In this document: piece after piece, positions 1 through 6,869 of the stretch
Position numbering within the stretch: the first letter of the stretch is position 1
Layout of the letters: each line of letters begins with the position of its first letter
DNA from: Mailhella sp.
GTDB lineage: Bacteria > Desulfobacterota > Desulfovibrionia > Desulfovibrionales > Desulfovibrionaceae
Assembly: GCA_024404335.1 (NCBI GenBank)
Contig: JAKSQA010000015.1
Coordinates: forward strand, 1-12,263
Direction of reading: 5' to 3'
DNA: 12,263 nucleotides
Made by a program: the position numbers and the translations under genes
The notes under the pieces: model-generated
Databases searched by the model: none
What the model was told of the DNA's origin: nothing
What the model saw: only the letters and a program-made list of their open reading frames with translations

Positions 1-808
1 GCTGTCCGGCAAGGGCCTCGGCAGTCTCTTCCTGTGCGGGCGCGTCTTCCCGGGCTGTCTCCGACGCTTCTATGGTGTCGACGATGGCGCCGCCTGCCGG
101 TGAAGTCTCATCCTGTGCGGGGGCGGCGGGAGGATTGTCGAAGATGGATCCGAAGCCGCTTGAAAGCGCGGAGGGAACGGGTTCGGCAGGGATTTCCTGA
201 ACGTCGGGCTCCTGCGGCGCGGCGGCCTGTTCTACGGCGGCAGGGGCGGCTTCAGGCTCCGGAAGGGGTGCTGCAGCTGCCTGGGGAGCCGCTGCCCTGG
301 CTTCGGCGGCCTGGGCCCTGGCGGCCACGGCGGCTTCGAATGCGGCGCGGGCATCGGCGGCGATCGCAGCTTTGCGGTCCGCTTCCGCTCTGAGGCCTTC
401 GGCTTCCGTAAGGCCGGGGTGCTTCTTCACGCCCATCTTCTTCAGCTGGGCGGCGAAGTGCTCGGCGCGGCTGGCAAGACGCTCCTGCTCCTCGGCGTCG
501 CGCTCAAGCTGCCTGATGCGCGCATCGGTCGACATGTCATCCAGCTTTTCGCTGACGCGGTCTTTGAAATCCCTGCAGGAGGCTGCGGCGGCTTCCATCT
601 TCGGCCGGGCCTGGTCCATGAGGCCCTTCGCGTTGTCCCTGACGGAGCTGATCACCTCGTCGCGGGTCTCCCACTTCTCGCCGATACGGTCCCTGAGGTT
701 CCTGCAGGATGCCGCTGCGGCTTCCGCCGCCGGCTTTGCCTGCTCCATGAGGTTCTTCGCATTGGTCCTGACGGCATTGAGGATCTCTTCCCGTTTGCTC
801 TGCGACAT
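1..808 (-). CDS. Hypothetical Ala/Glu-rich coiled-coil protein (3' end outside window)
   Basis: I do not recognise this protein. The frame is open from ATG at 808 to the left edge (269 codons visible) and continues beyond it. The start is supported by a GGAGG (815-819) spaced correctly upstream. The N-terminus has no signal peptide or membrane segment. Residues about 7-46 and 50-89 form a tandem duplication with period 43: N16/N59, AK-LM-QA, P26/P69, E-AAAASCR with C35/C78. Charged heptad-like helix follows to about residue 140 (LERDAEEQERLASRAEHF), then a low-complexity Ala/Pro/Glu tail from about residue 150. The repeats suggest a helical, perhaps coiled-coil or apolipoprotein/LEA-like soluble protein. 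It lies downstream of the polysaccharide operon on the same strand but is separated from it by a terminator and its own candidate promoter, so it is probably an independent unit. Coding status is well supported by codon pattern and repeat conservation; the function is unknown. Confidence 0.75.
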   Translation of the reverse strand, partial: MSQSKREEILNAVRTNAKNLMEQAKPAAEAAAASCRNLRDRIGEKWETRDEVISSVRDNAKGLMDQARPKMEAAAASCRDFKDRVSEKLDDMSTDARIRQLERDAEEQERLASRAEHFAAQLKKMGVKKHPGLTEAEGLRAEADRKAAIAADARAAFEAAVAARAQAAEARAAAPQAAAAPLPEPEAAPAAVEQAAAPQEPDVQEIPAEPVPSALSSGFGSIFDNPPAAPAQDETSPAGGAIVDTIEASETAREDAPAQEETAEALAGQ

Positions 809-904
809 ATCCGTCCTCCAGCTGTTCCGGATGGGGTGGGTGCGGTACCTGCCGCACGTCATGATGTGCCGGATGGCGGGCCATCCGAGTCTTCCTTTGG
901 AATC

Positions 905-933
905 AGCATACACGAAGTGCCTGCCGTGTACAA
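905..933 (-). promoter_or_regulatory. Candidate sigma-70 promoter for the left-edge gene
   Basis: On the minus strand a -35-like TTGTAC (928-933) is followed after exactly 17 bp by a -10-like TATGCT (905-910). It sits between the operon terminator and the ATG at 808, giving a leader of about 90 nt. That leader contains two short hairpins (870-876 with 881-887; 840-845 with 852-857). This is a pattern match only. Confidence 0.4.
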
Positions 934-972
934 TGGGGCGGGCATGTGCCGGGAAAGGCCGACGGGGTACGG

Positions 973-998
973 AAAAGGGCCGCCCTGCGGCGGCCCTT
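973..998 (-). terminator. Rho-independent terminator of the polysaccharide operon
   Basis: Perfect 10-bp stem (975-984 with 989-998, AAGGGCCGCC / GGCGGCCCTT) with a 4-nt loop, followed on the minus strand by TTTT. It lies 35 bp past the kinase stop. The short T run is only on the minus-strand side, so it serves transcription of the operon to its right. Confidence 0.85.
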
Positions 999-1033
999 CG
1001 TCTATCCATCAATCGCTATCCGGCGATCATTCA

Positions 1034-3238
1034 TCAGCCTCTGCGGCGGGAGAGCAGCTTTGCGTACCAGGGGCGTTTCGCGCTGCTCGTCTCGTCGGTA
1101 CCGTAGTCGTACCTGTAGCCGTAGCCGTACTTGTAGCCATGACCGTGGCCGCTGTAGGAGCCGTATCCTTCGGTCCGCACGTCGGCATTGGTCAGGACGG
1201 TGCCGATGACCTTGGCGCCGATGGTGCTGAAGGCGTCGAAGGTCATGGCGAGCTGCTTCTTCTCGGTCATGAGCATGCGTACCACGGTGAGGAACTTGAC
1301 TTCGGGGATGGCGGCAAGCGTCCTCGTATCGGAGACGGCGAGGACGGGCGGCGCGTCGATGATCACGATGTCGAAGCGGTCCGTCAGTTCCTTCAGCAGA
1401 GGCTCGAGGAGCTCGCCGCTGAGCAGTTCGGAGGGGTTCGGTGGAATCGGACCGCTGGGCAGGACGGAGAGGCTCAGGTCGGGAAGAGGCGCTGCCGCGA
1501 GGTCGCCCCAGCAGGAGAGCGGGATGTCGCCGGCGAGCAGGTTGCTGATGCCTACGGCGGAGCCTTCGAGTCCGAACACCTTGGTCAGGCGGTGGCGGCG
1601 GAGGTCGGCATCGAGAAGGACGACCTTTTTGCCGGCACGCGCGAAGGTGACGGCGAGGTTGAGCGATGTGAAGGACTTGCCTTCGCCCGGAACGGACGAG
1701 GTGATGGCGAGTATCCTCGCCTTGCGGCCTGCGGAGGATAGGCTGAGCGAAGTGCGCAGCGAGCGGAAGGATTCGGCGACGGAACCCTGCGGATCGTCAT
1801 AGGATGCGTAGTCGACGCGGTCGCCTTCCTTGGCCCTGGGTATGAAGCCGAAGACGGGCACGCCGGAGATGCTCTCAATCTCCTCGCGGCGCTTGACGGT
1901 GCTGTCGAGCAGTTCGAGCACGATGCAGAGCATGATGCTGAGCATCACGGAGGCGGCACCGGCGATGGCGACGGTCTTCGCCTTCTTGGGGAAGGCGGCC
2001 TTCTGCGGAGGCACGGCGGGGACGATGATCTGGAAGGTGCCGCCGGCGCCGCTGTCGGCGCTGCGGGAGATCTGCAGTTCGTTCACGCGCTGGAGGACCA
2101 TGTTGTAGGAGGTCTCGGCGCCCTTGAGGTTGTCTTCGAGGAGCTTGTACTCGTCGGCGATCTGGTCGAGCTTCTTGAGGTCGGCGATGGCCTGTGTGCG
2201 TTCGGCGTCGATGATGGCGACGCGGCTGCGGGCGGAGGCGAGCGCGGCCTGCGCGGAGGTGAGACTGTTCTCCGTCTCGTTGTTTATGGCCTGGTCCATG
2301 TCGCGGATGACATGGCGCTGGATCTCGACGCTCTTGTGGCCGGGGCCGAAGTCCTGCAGGGTCTTGAGCAGCGTGGCCTGGGCCTGGAGACGCGCCACCT
2401 TGAACTGGGTGAGCGTGGGGTTGGCGATGGCTTCGGGGATACTGTCGAGCCTCCTGCCCTCCTTGCGCCACTGGGCGATGGCTTCCACGGTGGCCTGGGC
2501 CTGTGCGAGCTCGGCCTGTGCGGAGACGCTTGCCCTGTCGAGCTCGGAAACGCGGGCGATGCCGAGCTTCTGCGATGCGTCGACGGAAAGGATGTCGTGC
2601 TGCTTCTTGTATTCGTTGATGCGCCGGATGGCTTCCATGCGGCGCTGCTCCATGTTGACGAGCTCGTCCTGGAGCGTTTCGAGGCCGCGCTCGGGGAGTC
2701 CGCGGGAACGCTGCCGGCTGTGATCCATATAGGTGCGGGCGAGGAAGTTCGTCACCTCGGCGGAGAAGCGGGGATCCTTGTCTTTGAAGCCGATGTTGAG
2801 GAGGCTTGTGTTCGGAATCTGCGCGATGACGATCTGCCTGGCGAGCGCGGCAAGCGGCTCCTTGGAGGATGCGTAGCCTTCCTTCTCGCCGAAGCGGAAG
2901 TGCTCGAAGACCTTCGCGAGAATGTTGTCGGATGTGAGCAGCTGGATCTGCGTGGCCATGAACGCGTCGCGGCTGCGGGAGTCGCGGCCGACCTCGGCGT
3001 CATAGACCTCGGTGATCTGCGTGACCTTGAGGTTGCCGGGTTCGACGAGCATGCGGCAGTTGGCCATGTAGATCGGCGTGGCCATGTAGCAGTAGACGAG
3101 GGCGAGGGCCACAATGCCCGTGACGATGGCGGCGCAGAGCTTCCACCGTACGAGCACGGCCTTGAGAAGGACCGAGAGGTCTATTTCCAGCAGACCGTCG
3201 TCTGCGGCGGGGGCGGGTGCCGCGGATTTGGTTTGCAT
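1034..3238 (-). CDS. Wzz-type chain-length determinant fused to BY-family tyrosine autokinase (Wzc-like)
   Basis: A 734-residue inner-membrane co-polymerase and tyrosine kinase that controls exopolysaccharide length and export. Order of parts: Wzz domain with first membrane segment at about 34-53; periplasmic part about 55-420 with long helical coiled-coil stretches (185-260, 320-390); second membrane segment about 421-443; cytoplasmic kinase domain from about 485. Kinase motifs seen: Walker A SSVPGEGKS (514-522), Walker A' VVLLDADLRRH (539-549) and Walker B FDIVIIDAP (622-630). The C-terminal tyrosine cluster has eight Tyr between 692 and 712 in a Gly/His-rich setting (GHGHGYKYGYGYRYDYG), the expected autophosphorylation tail. 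The ATG at 3238 has AAGGGA upstream that overlaps the stop of the phosphatase gene (11-bp gap). The same frame stays open upstream to 3727, but that part is the shadow of the phosphatase gene. Being last in the operon next to its phosphatase is typical of BY-kinases. Confidence 0.93.
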   Translation of the reverse strand: MQTKSAAPAPAADDGLLEIDLSVLLKAVLVRWKLCAAIVTGIVALALVYCYMATPIYMANCRMLVEPGNLKVTQITEVYDAEVGRDSRSRDAFMATQIQLLTSDNILAKVFEHFRFGEKEGYASSKEPLAALARQIVIAQIPNTSLLNIGFKDKDPRFSAEVTNFLARTYMDHSRQRSRGLPERGLETLQDELVNMEQRRMEAIRRINEYKKQHDILSVDASQKLGIARVSELDRASVSAQAELAQAQATVEAIAQWRKEGRRLDSIPEAIANPTLTQFKVARLQAQATLLKTLQDFGPGHKSVEIQRHVIRDMDQAINNETENSLTSAQAALASARSRVAIIDAERTQAIADLKKLDQIADEYKLLEDNLKGAETSYNMVLQRVNELQISRSADSGAGGTFQIIVPAVPPQKAAFPKKAKTVAIAGAASVMLSIMLCIVLELLDSTVKRREEIESISGVPVFGFIPRAKEGDRVDYASYDDPQGSVAESFRSLRTSLSLSSAGRKARILAITSSVPGEGKSFTSLNLAVTFARAGKKVVLLDADLRRHRLTKVFGLEGSAVGISNLLAGDIPLSCWGDLAAAPLPDLSLSVLPSGPIPPNPSELLSGELLEPLLKELTDRFDIVIIDAPPVLAVSDTRTLAAIPEVKFLTVVRMLMTEKKQLAMTFDAFSTIGAKVIGTVLTNADVRTEGYGSYSGHGHGYKYGYGYRYDYGTDETSSAKRPWYAKLLSRRRG

Positions 3239-3249
3239 GGGATTTCCCT

Positions 3250-3960
3250 TCAGTCGGGGTTGGGCAGATTGGTGAGCTGGGCCTGCGCCCGGGCGGCAAG
3301 GCCGCGTTCCAGGGCTTCGAGCGCCCTGTAGCCGTCGGAGAGGACGGGCTTCCTGCGGTCCATGTTGTGGGCGTCGGTGGCGAGCACGATGGAATCGGGA
3401 TACATCCGCGCCACGGCCTCTCCGGCCCTGCGTACGTCGCGGCCGAAGTTCCCCGCAAGGCTCGCGGAGGTGAGCTGGAAGACGCAGCCCATGTCGGCGA
3501 GGGGCTTCAGCTGCGCAGCGTTCTGCGCGCTGAGCCAGGGATACCGTTCGGGGTGGGCGAGCACCGGCCTTAGGCCGAGCTCCGCGGCATCCTCCACAAG
3601 CCCTTCGGCGGCAACGGCCGTCATGAAGGGGGAAAGCTCGAAGAGGAAGGCCTTCGTCCCGGCAAGGCGGCCGCGTTCGCGCACCACGTCGATCAGGTCG
3701 GCGGAAAGCATCCATTCCGCGCCGCATTCGAGCGTCACGCCGATGCCTTCCGCATCAAGCATTGCCTGTACGGATGCGCGCAGCGCCTCGAATCCATCAA
3801 GCCGTGAAAGCGGGTCGATGTCGGCGTTCATGTGCGGGGTGCAGACGATTCTTTTAACGCCGTCTGCTTCCGCGCATCGGGCCATGGCCAGCGTCTCGTC
3901 ATAAGACTGCGAGCCGTCGTCGACTTGCGGAAGCAGATGGATGTGTATGTCGGTAAACAA
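3250..3960 (-). CDS. CpsB/CapC-type PHP-fold tyrosine-protein phosphatase
   Basis: A 236-residue manganese-dependent phosphatase expected to dephosphorylate the tyrosine tail of the neighbouring kinase, resetting the export machine. Metal-ligand motifs of the CpsB/YwqE family are all visible: DIHIHLLPQVDDG at the N-terminus (H6, H8, D14, D15), TPH (H43), GAE (E82), AHPERY (H136, E138) and TDAHN (D196, H198). Length is near the family's usual ~240-260. The start must be TTG at 3960: the family motif begins at residue 4 and the next Met is at residue 26, after the first ligands. No strong Shine-Dalgarno precedes this TTG, and only 4 nt separate it from the stop of the export gene, so translational coupling is likely. 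No signal peptide; it is cytoplasmic. Confidence 0.92.
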   Translation of the reverse strand: MFTDIHIHLLPQVDDGSQSYDETLAMARCAEADGVKRIVCTPHMNADIDPLSRLDGFEALRASVQAMLDAEGIGVTLECGAEWMLSADLIDVVRERGRLAGTKAFLFELSPFMTAVAAEGLVEDAAELGLRPVLAHPERYPWLSAQNAAQLKPLADMGCVFQLTSASLAGNFGRDVRRAGEAVARMYPDSIVLATDAHNMDRRKPVLSDGYRALEALERGLAARAQAQLTNLPNPD

Positions 3961-3964
3961 GGGC

Positions 3965-4801
3965 CTACCAGCGGGTTTCGGGAACGTAGACCACGTCGCC
4001 GGGTTCGAGCGTCATGTCGCCGCCGCCCGTGCCTTCCTCAAGCAGGGACTGGATATCCACCAGGAAGGATTTATCGCCGCGGGCCACGCGGATCTTGCTG
4101 AGCGACTTGGGGCGCTCGGCACCGCCGGCGAGGGCGATGGCGCGGCTTACGGTGAGGGGCTGGTCGGGGGTTCCGTAGAACTCGCCGGGCTTCTTCACCG
4201 TTCCGAGCACGGAGACGGGGAGGGCCTTGGGCACCACGACGGTGTCGCCGGGCACGAGCTGGATGTCGGCCACGGCCTTGCCGGCGAGGATGTCGCGGGC
4301 GGGCACCTTGAGCATGACGGCCTTGCCGGCGGCATCGAAGCGGCGCACCACGATCTTCGTGGTATCGGCGCTTGGAGCCAGGCCGCCGGCGGCGCTGAGG
4401 GCCTGCATGGCCGTCATCTCGCCGCCTTCGGGGATGTTGCAGGAGAAGTCGGAGCCGGTGTTGACCTCGCCGAGCACGAAGACCTTGCGGGGGGCGTACT
4501 GGTCGACGGAGACGACGACCTCAGGCGAAGCGAAGCCGTTGCGCGAAAGGGCCGAGGCGATGACGCCCTCGATCTGGCTGGGGGTCTTGCCGATGACCTG
4601 GATGCGGCCCGCGATGGGGAAGCGGATGAAGCCGGAGTTGTCTACGCGCACCTTAACATTCATGTCTTCCTGACGGTAGACGTAGATGGAAAGGAGGTCG
4701 CCGGTGGTGATGCTGTAGGAAGCGGCATCGGCCTGCGCGGAGCAGAGCATCATGAGTGCCGCACATGCGGCGGCGAGAAGGCCCTTCAGACGGGATATCA
4801 T
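3965..4801 (-). CDS. Polysaccharide export protein, OPX/Wza-like, with two SLBB domains
   Basis: A 278-residue exported protein that would form the periplasmic channel for exopolysaccharide. Signal peptide at 1-26 (hydrophobic AAACAALMML, cleavage after AQADA); the Cys at 20 is not in a lipobox context, so it is probably not a lipoprotein. Poly_export domain at about 28-102 (YSITTGDLLSIYVYRQEDM; RFPIAGRIQVIGKT). SLBB domain 1 at about 105-191 (VFVLGEVNTGS ... LVPGDTVVVP) and SLBB domain 2 at about 195-278 (VSVLGTVKKPGEF ... LEPGDVVYVP). The protein ends four residues after the second SLBB, so the C-terminal helix that crosses the outer membrane in Wza is absent. ATG 4801 is chosen because TAGGAG, overlapping the stop of the beta-barrel gene, is placed well for it; an ATG 27 bp further upstream lies inside that gene. 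Confidence 0.92.
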   Translation of the reverse strand: MISRLKGLLAAACAALMMLCSAQADAASYSITTGDLLSIYVYRQEDMNVKVRVDNSGFIRFPIAGRIQVIGKTPSQIEGVIASALSRNGFASPEVVVSVDQYAPRKVFVLGEVNTGSDFSCNIPEGGEMTAMQALSAAGGLAPSADTTKIVVRRFDAAGKAVMLKVPARDILAGKAVADIQLVPGDTVVVPKALPVSVLGTVKKPGEFYGTPDQPLTVSRAIALAGGAERPKSLSKIRVARGDKSFLVDIQSLLEEGTGGGDMTLEPGDVVYVPETRW

Positions 4802-4811
4802 GTCGGTTCTC

Positions 4812-6074
4812 CTAGAAGGTGGCGGCAAAGCCGAGGGTCAGCTGGCTGCGGTTGCGGCTGCCGGTCCTGGAGTAGTCGAGCACGCTGTACTTATAGCCGG
4901 CGGATACGTTAAACCATTCGGTGAACGAGTAGGCGATGCCGATGTGGGCGCCGTATTCGTCGTAGGACTGGTTGGCGTTGGGCTCGTTATGCGACCAGTA
5001 GGGGGTCAGCTTCGCGGCGAGACGTCCCGCGCCGGGGCTGTACTGCAGGAAAAGGCTGGTCATGTAGCGGTCCATATAGTTGGACATCTGGGCGATCATG
5101 GACATGGCGGAGACGACGGGGGCGTAGCCGAAGTTCAGGCCGGCGCGCCAGTCGGCGTTCAGGGCCATGTCGCCGCCGAGGAGGAGGGTCGGGCGGGTGA
5201 CGGAGTCGGTGGAGTTCGTCATCCTGCGGGCGATGGCGCCGTTGTCGTCGAAGTCCATGAACTTCACGCCGGCCTCGACGAAGGCCTTGGCGGTGTCTTT
5301 GTACTTCCAGGAGAGGCCGAGGGCGGCGGTGTACGCCATGGAGTCGTTATAGTAGTCCTTGGCGTGCGTCGTGAGGAATGCGCCGAGCTTGGCATAGATC
5401 GTGGTGTTGGGCGTCATTTCCCAGTAGGGGCGCAGGTTGATGCCGTTCTCCACGAGGTCCTGGTAGCTGTAGCGGTTCTTGTCGCGGTTCTGGCCGGAGA
5501 AGGTGTAGTCGATGTCCATGCCGGCGAAGGGCGAAGGGCGCAGGGTGACGCCGGCGCCGGCGTTGTAGCGGTGCATGCCCACATGGTCGTTGACGATGAC
5601 GTCGGTGTCGTAGTCGTAGGTGTAGCCCGCCTTGGCGCGCACGGTGAGCGCGGGGGAGAAGTCGATGGAGCCGTCGGCCTTGAGGTAGCCTTCGCCGCCG
5701 TTGAACTCGGTGTGGTCGATGTAGGCGTTGTGCTGGCCCTGGCCCTCGATCCTGAACTTCCACACGCCGGTGTTCTCGGTTTCGAACTTGAAGCCGGCCG
5801 CCGTGGAGAAGACGAAGTCGTCTTCCTTGTGGCCCTTGCTGTTGAAGATGTTGCTGTCGTACTTGGCGAACTCGCCGACCCAGATGTCGAAGTTCGTCGC
5901 ACGGCCGCCCAGCTTCTGGGTGAGGTAGTTATCCTTGTAAAGCGTGATGGGGGAGCCGTTGACGGAAGGGTAGTATGACTCCTTGACCTGGTCGGCGGCG
6001 GAGGCCGCACCGGTCATGCCGAAGAGGGAGACGAGCGCGCAGGCGCAGAAGGCGCCCTTCATGATGTTCTTCAT
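4812..6074 (-). CDS. Outer-membrane beta-barrel protein of the polysaccharide operon (BBP2/Wzp-like)
   Basis: A 420-residue outer-membrane protein. Signal peptide 1-26 or 27 (MKNIMKGAF ... GMTGAASA), then many alternating amphipathic strands rich in Tyr, Trp, Gly and Asp (VWKFRIEGQGQ, LTVRAKAGYTYDYDTD, GMDIDYTFSGQNRD, FNVSAGYKYSVLDYS), and a C-terminal strand ending in Phe (SQLTLGFAATF), the BAM recognition signature. Composition and strand pattern resemble the putative beta-barrel porin 2 family often found beside exopolysaccharide export genes; the exact family assignment is inferred. It lies between a small exported protein (15-bp gap) and the OPX protein (10-bp gap). Since the OPX protein lacks an outer-membrane helix, this barrel is a plausible exit pore. 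ATG 6074 has a G-rich Shine-Dalgarno-like stretch upstream; ATG 6062 (residue 5) is an in-frame alternative. Confidence 0.85.
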   Translation of the reverse strand: MKNIMKGAFCACALVSLFGMTGAASAADQVKESYYPSVNGSPITLYKDNYLTQKLGGRATNFDIWVGEFAKYDSNIFNSKGHKEDDFVFSTAAGFKFETENTGVWKFRIEGQGQHNAYIDHTEFNGGEGYLKADGSIDFSPALTVRAKAGYTYDYDTDVIVNDHVGMHRYNAGAGVTLRPSPFAGMDIDYTFSGQNRDKNRYSYQDLVENGINLRPYWEMTPNTTIYAKLGAFLTTHAKDYYNDSMAYTAALGLSWKYKDTAKAFVEAGVKFMDFDDNGAIARRMTNSTDSVTRPTLLLGGDMALNADWRAGLNFGYAPVVSAMSMIAQMSNYMDRYMTSLFLQYSPGAGRLAAKLTPYWSHNEPNANQSYDEYGAHIGIAYSFTEWFNVSAGYKYSVLDYSRTGSRNRSQLTLGFAATF

Positions 6075-6089
6075 GGATACACCCGCCCC

Positions 6090-6539
6090 TTATCTGCTGA
6101 CGGGCTTTCCGCCCAGGGGGCCGTTGTCGCTGGAGGAGTAGCCCTGGCCGTTGTAGATCACGCCCACGCTGGCGTCGCCGCTGAACATGAGCACGGGGGC
6201 GCTGGCCCTGTCGGAAGTGGCGGAACCCGTGGGGATGTTGGAGGGCAGGGCGACGGGGGCGGCGTTGAGGTCGATGCCGTTCTCGAGGAGGAATTTGCGG
6301 GCCTCGTCGTTCTCAAGCACGGTGCCGTCGGCGAGGGTGGCGGTGAGGCTGCCGTCTTCGAAGGTGGCCACAGTGACCTTGCTGCCGTCCTTAAGGGTGT
6401 AGACGGCGGTCTTGGCGGCCTTGGCAGGGGCGGCCTGGGTCTGCTCGGCCGCGGAGGCGCTGTTGGAATCGGGGGCGATGATGGCGGATCCGCCGCAGAG
6501 AAGGGCGGCGACGCCGAGGGAAAGAAGGATCTTGTTCAT
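6090..6539 (-). CDS. Small exported protein of unknown function, first gene of the polysaccharide operon
   Basis: A 149-residue protein I do not recognise. Signal peptide with hydrophobic ILLSLGVAALLCGG and probable cleavage near residue 30-31 (SASAA). A short Ala/Gln-rich linker follows, then at about 45-77 three successive beta-hairpin-like turns (KDGS, EDGS, ADGT), a short helix EARKFLLENGIDL, and a disordered Gly/Ser tail. The Cys at 15 follows LL and is not a convincing lipobox. The start is ATG 6539, because AGAGAGG lies at the right distance; an ATG eight codons upstream lacks this. As operon leader it may be a periplasmic accessory or assembly factor of the exporter, which is inferred from position only. 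Confidence 0.75.
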   Translation of the reverse strand: MNKILLSLGVAALLCGGSAIIAPDSNSASAAEQTQAAPAKAAKTAVYTLKDGSKVTVATFEDGSLTATLADGTVLENDEARKFLLENGIDLNAAPVALPSNIPTGSATSDRASAPVLMFSGDASVGVIYNGQGYSSSDNGPLGGKPVSR

Positions 6540-6598
6540 GAAGGCCTCTCTACAGTTGAACATTGCTTACTGTCCGATATGCCCGGAATATTTGGCTG

Positions 6599-6625
6599 TT
6601 TCGGAGTTACCGCTTGTTACCGAAA
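6599..6625. repeat. CGGTAAC direct repeat inside a TTTCGG/CCGAAA inverted repeat
   Basis: On the plus strand GTTACCG occurs at 6606-6612 and again at 6616-6622, a 10-bp period of one helical turn. The pair is bounded by TTTCGG (6599-6604) and CCGAAA (6620-6625). It lies between the candidate promoter and the first gene of the polysaccharide operon, as an operator or leader element would. Confidence 0.45.
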
Positions 6626-6682
6626 AGGGTGGGCGCTCAACGATGGGCGCACCAATCCTGCTTGCATGGTTAAATTTTTTTT

Positions 6683-6711
6683 TAGATAGCCCTATTGAAA
6701 TGGGGATGCAA
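6683..6711 (-). promoter_or_regulatory. Candidate promoter of the polysaccharide operon
   Basis: On the minus strand TTGCAT (6706-6711), 17 bp, then TATCTA (6683-6688), followed directly by an A9 tract. Both hexamers match consensus only half-way, but this is the only strongly AT-rich pocket upstream of the operon and the spacing is ideal. It would give a leader of roughly 135 nt that contains the CGGTAAC repeats. Confidence 0.35.
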
Positions 6712-6754
6712 GCAGAAAATACAGAGAGCGGCGCGGGGATTCCTGTATTCGTCC

Positions 6755-6797
6755 GGCGCTTCCGAGTACTCGAGCGCCTTCCTTATCCGACGGCGCT
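6755..6797. repeat. Mutually exclusive hairpins (GGCGCT / AGCGCC / GGCGCT)
   Basis: GGCGCT at 6755-6760 and 6792-6797 can each pair with the single AGCGCC at 6773-6778. The left pairing also encloses the palindrome CGAGTACTCG (6763-6772). There is no T tract on the minus side. It may act as a weak terminator for yjbQ or be a recombination relic. Confidence 0.3.
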
Positions 6798-6869
6798 GTG
6801 AGCTTATGGCCTGCTATCCGCTTACGGCACCTGCGCGGAACGAAGCGGTGGCCCGTGGCCGCTCTGGAG

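Noticed and set aside
419..1741. Plus-strand 440-residue frame at the left
   Set aside because: It spans the operon terminator and is antisense to both the kinase gene and the left-edge gene.
3239..3727. Upstream extension of the kinase frame to 897 residues
   Set aside because: It overlaps the phosphatase gene in another frame, is Arg/Pro-rich, and a good start with ribosome-binding site exists at 3238.
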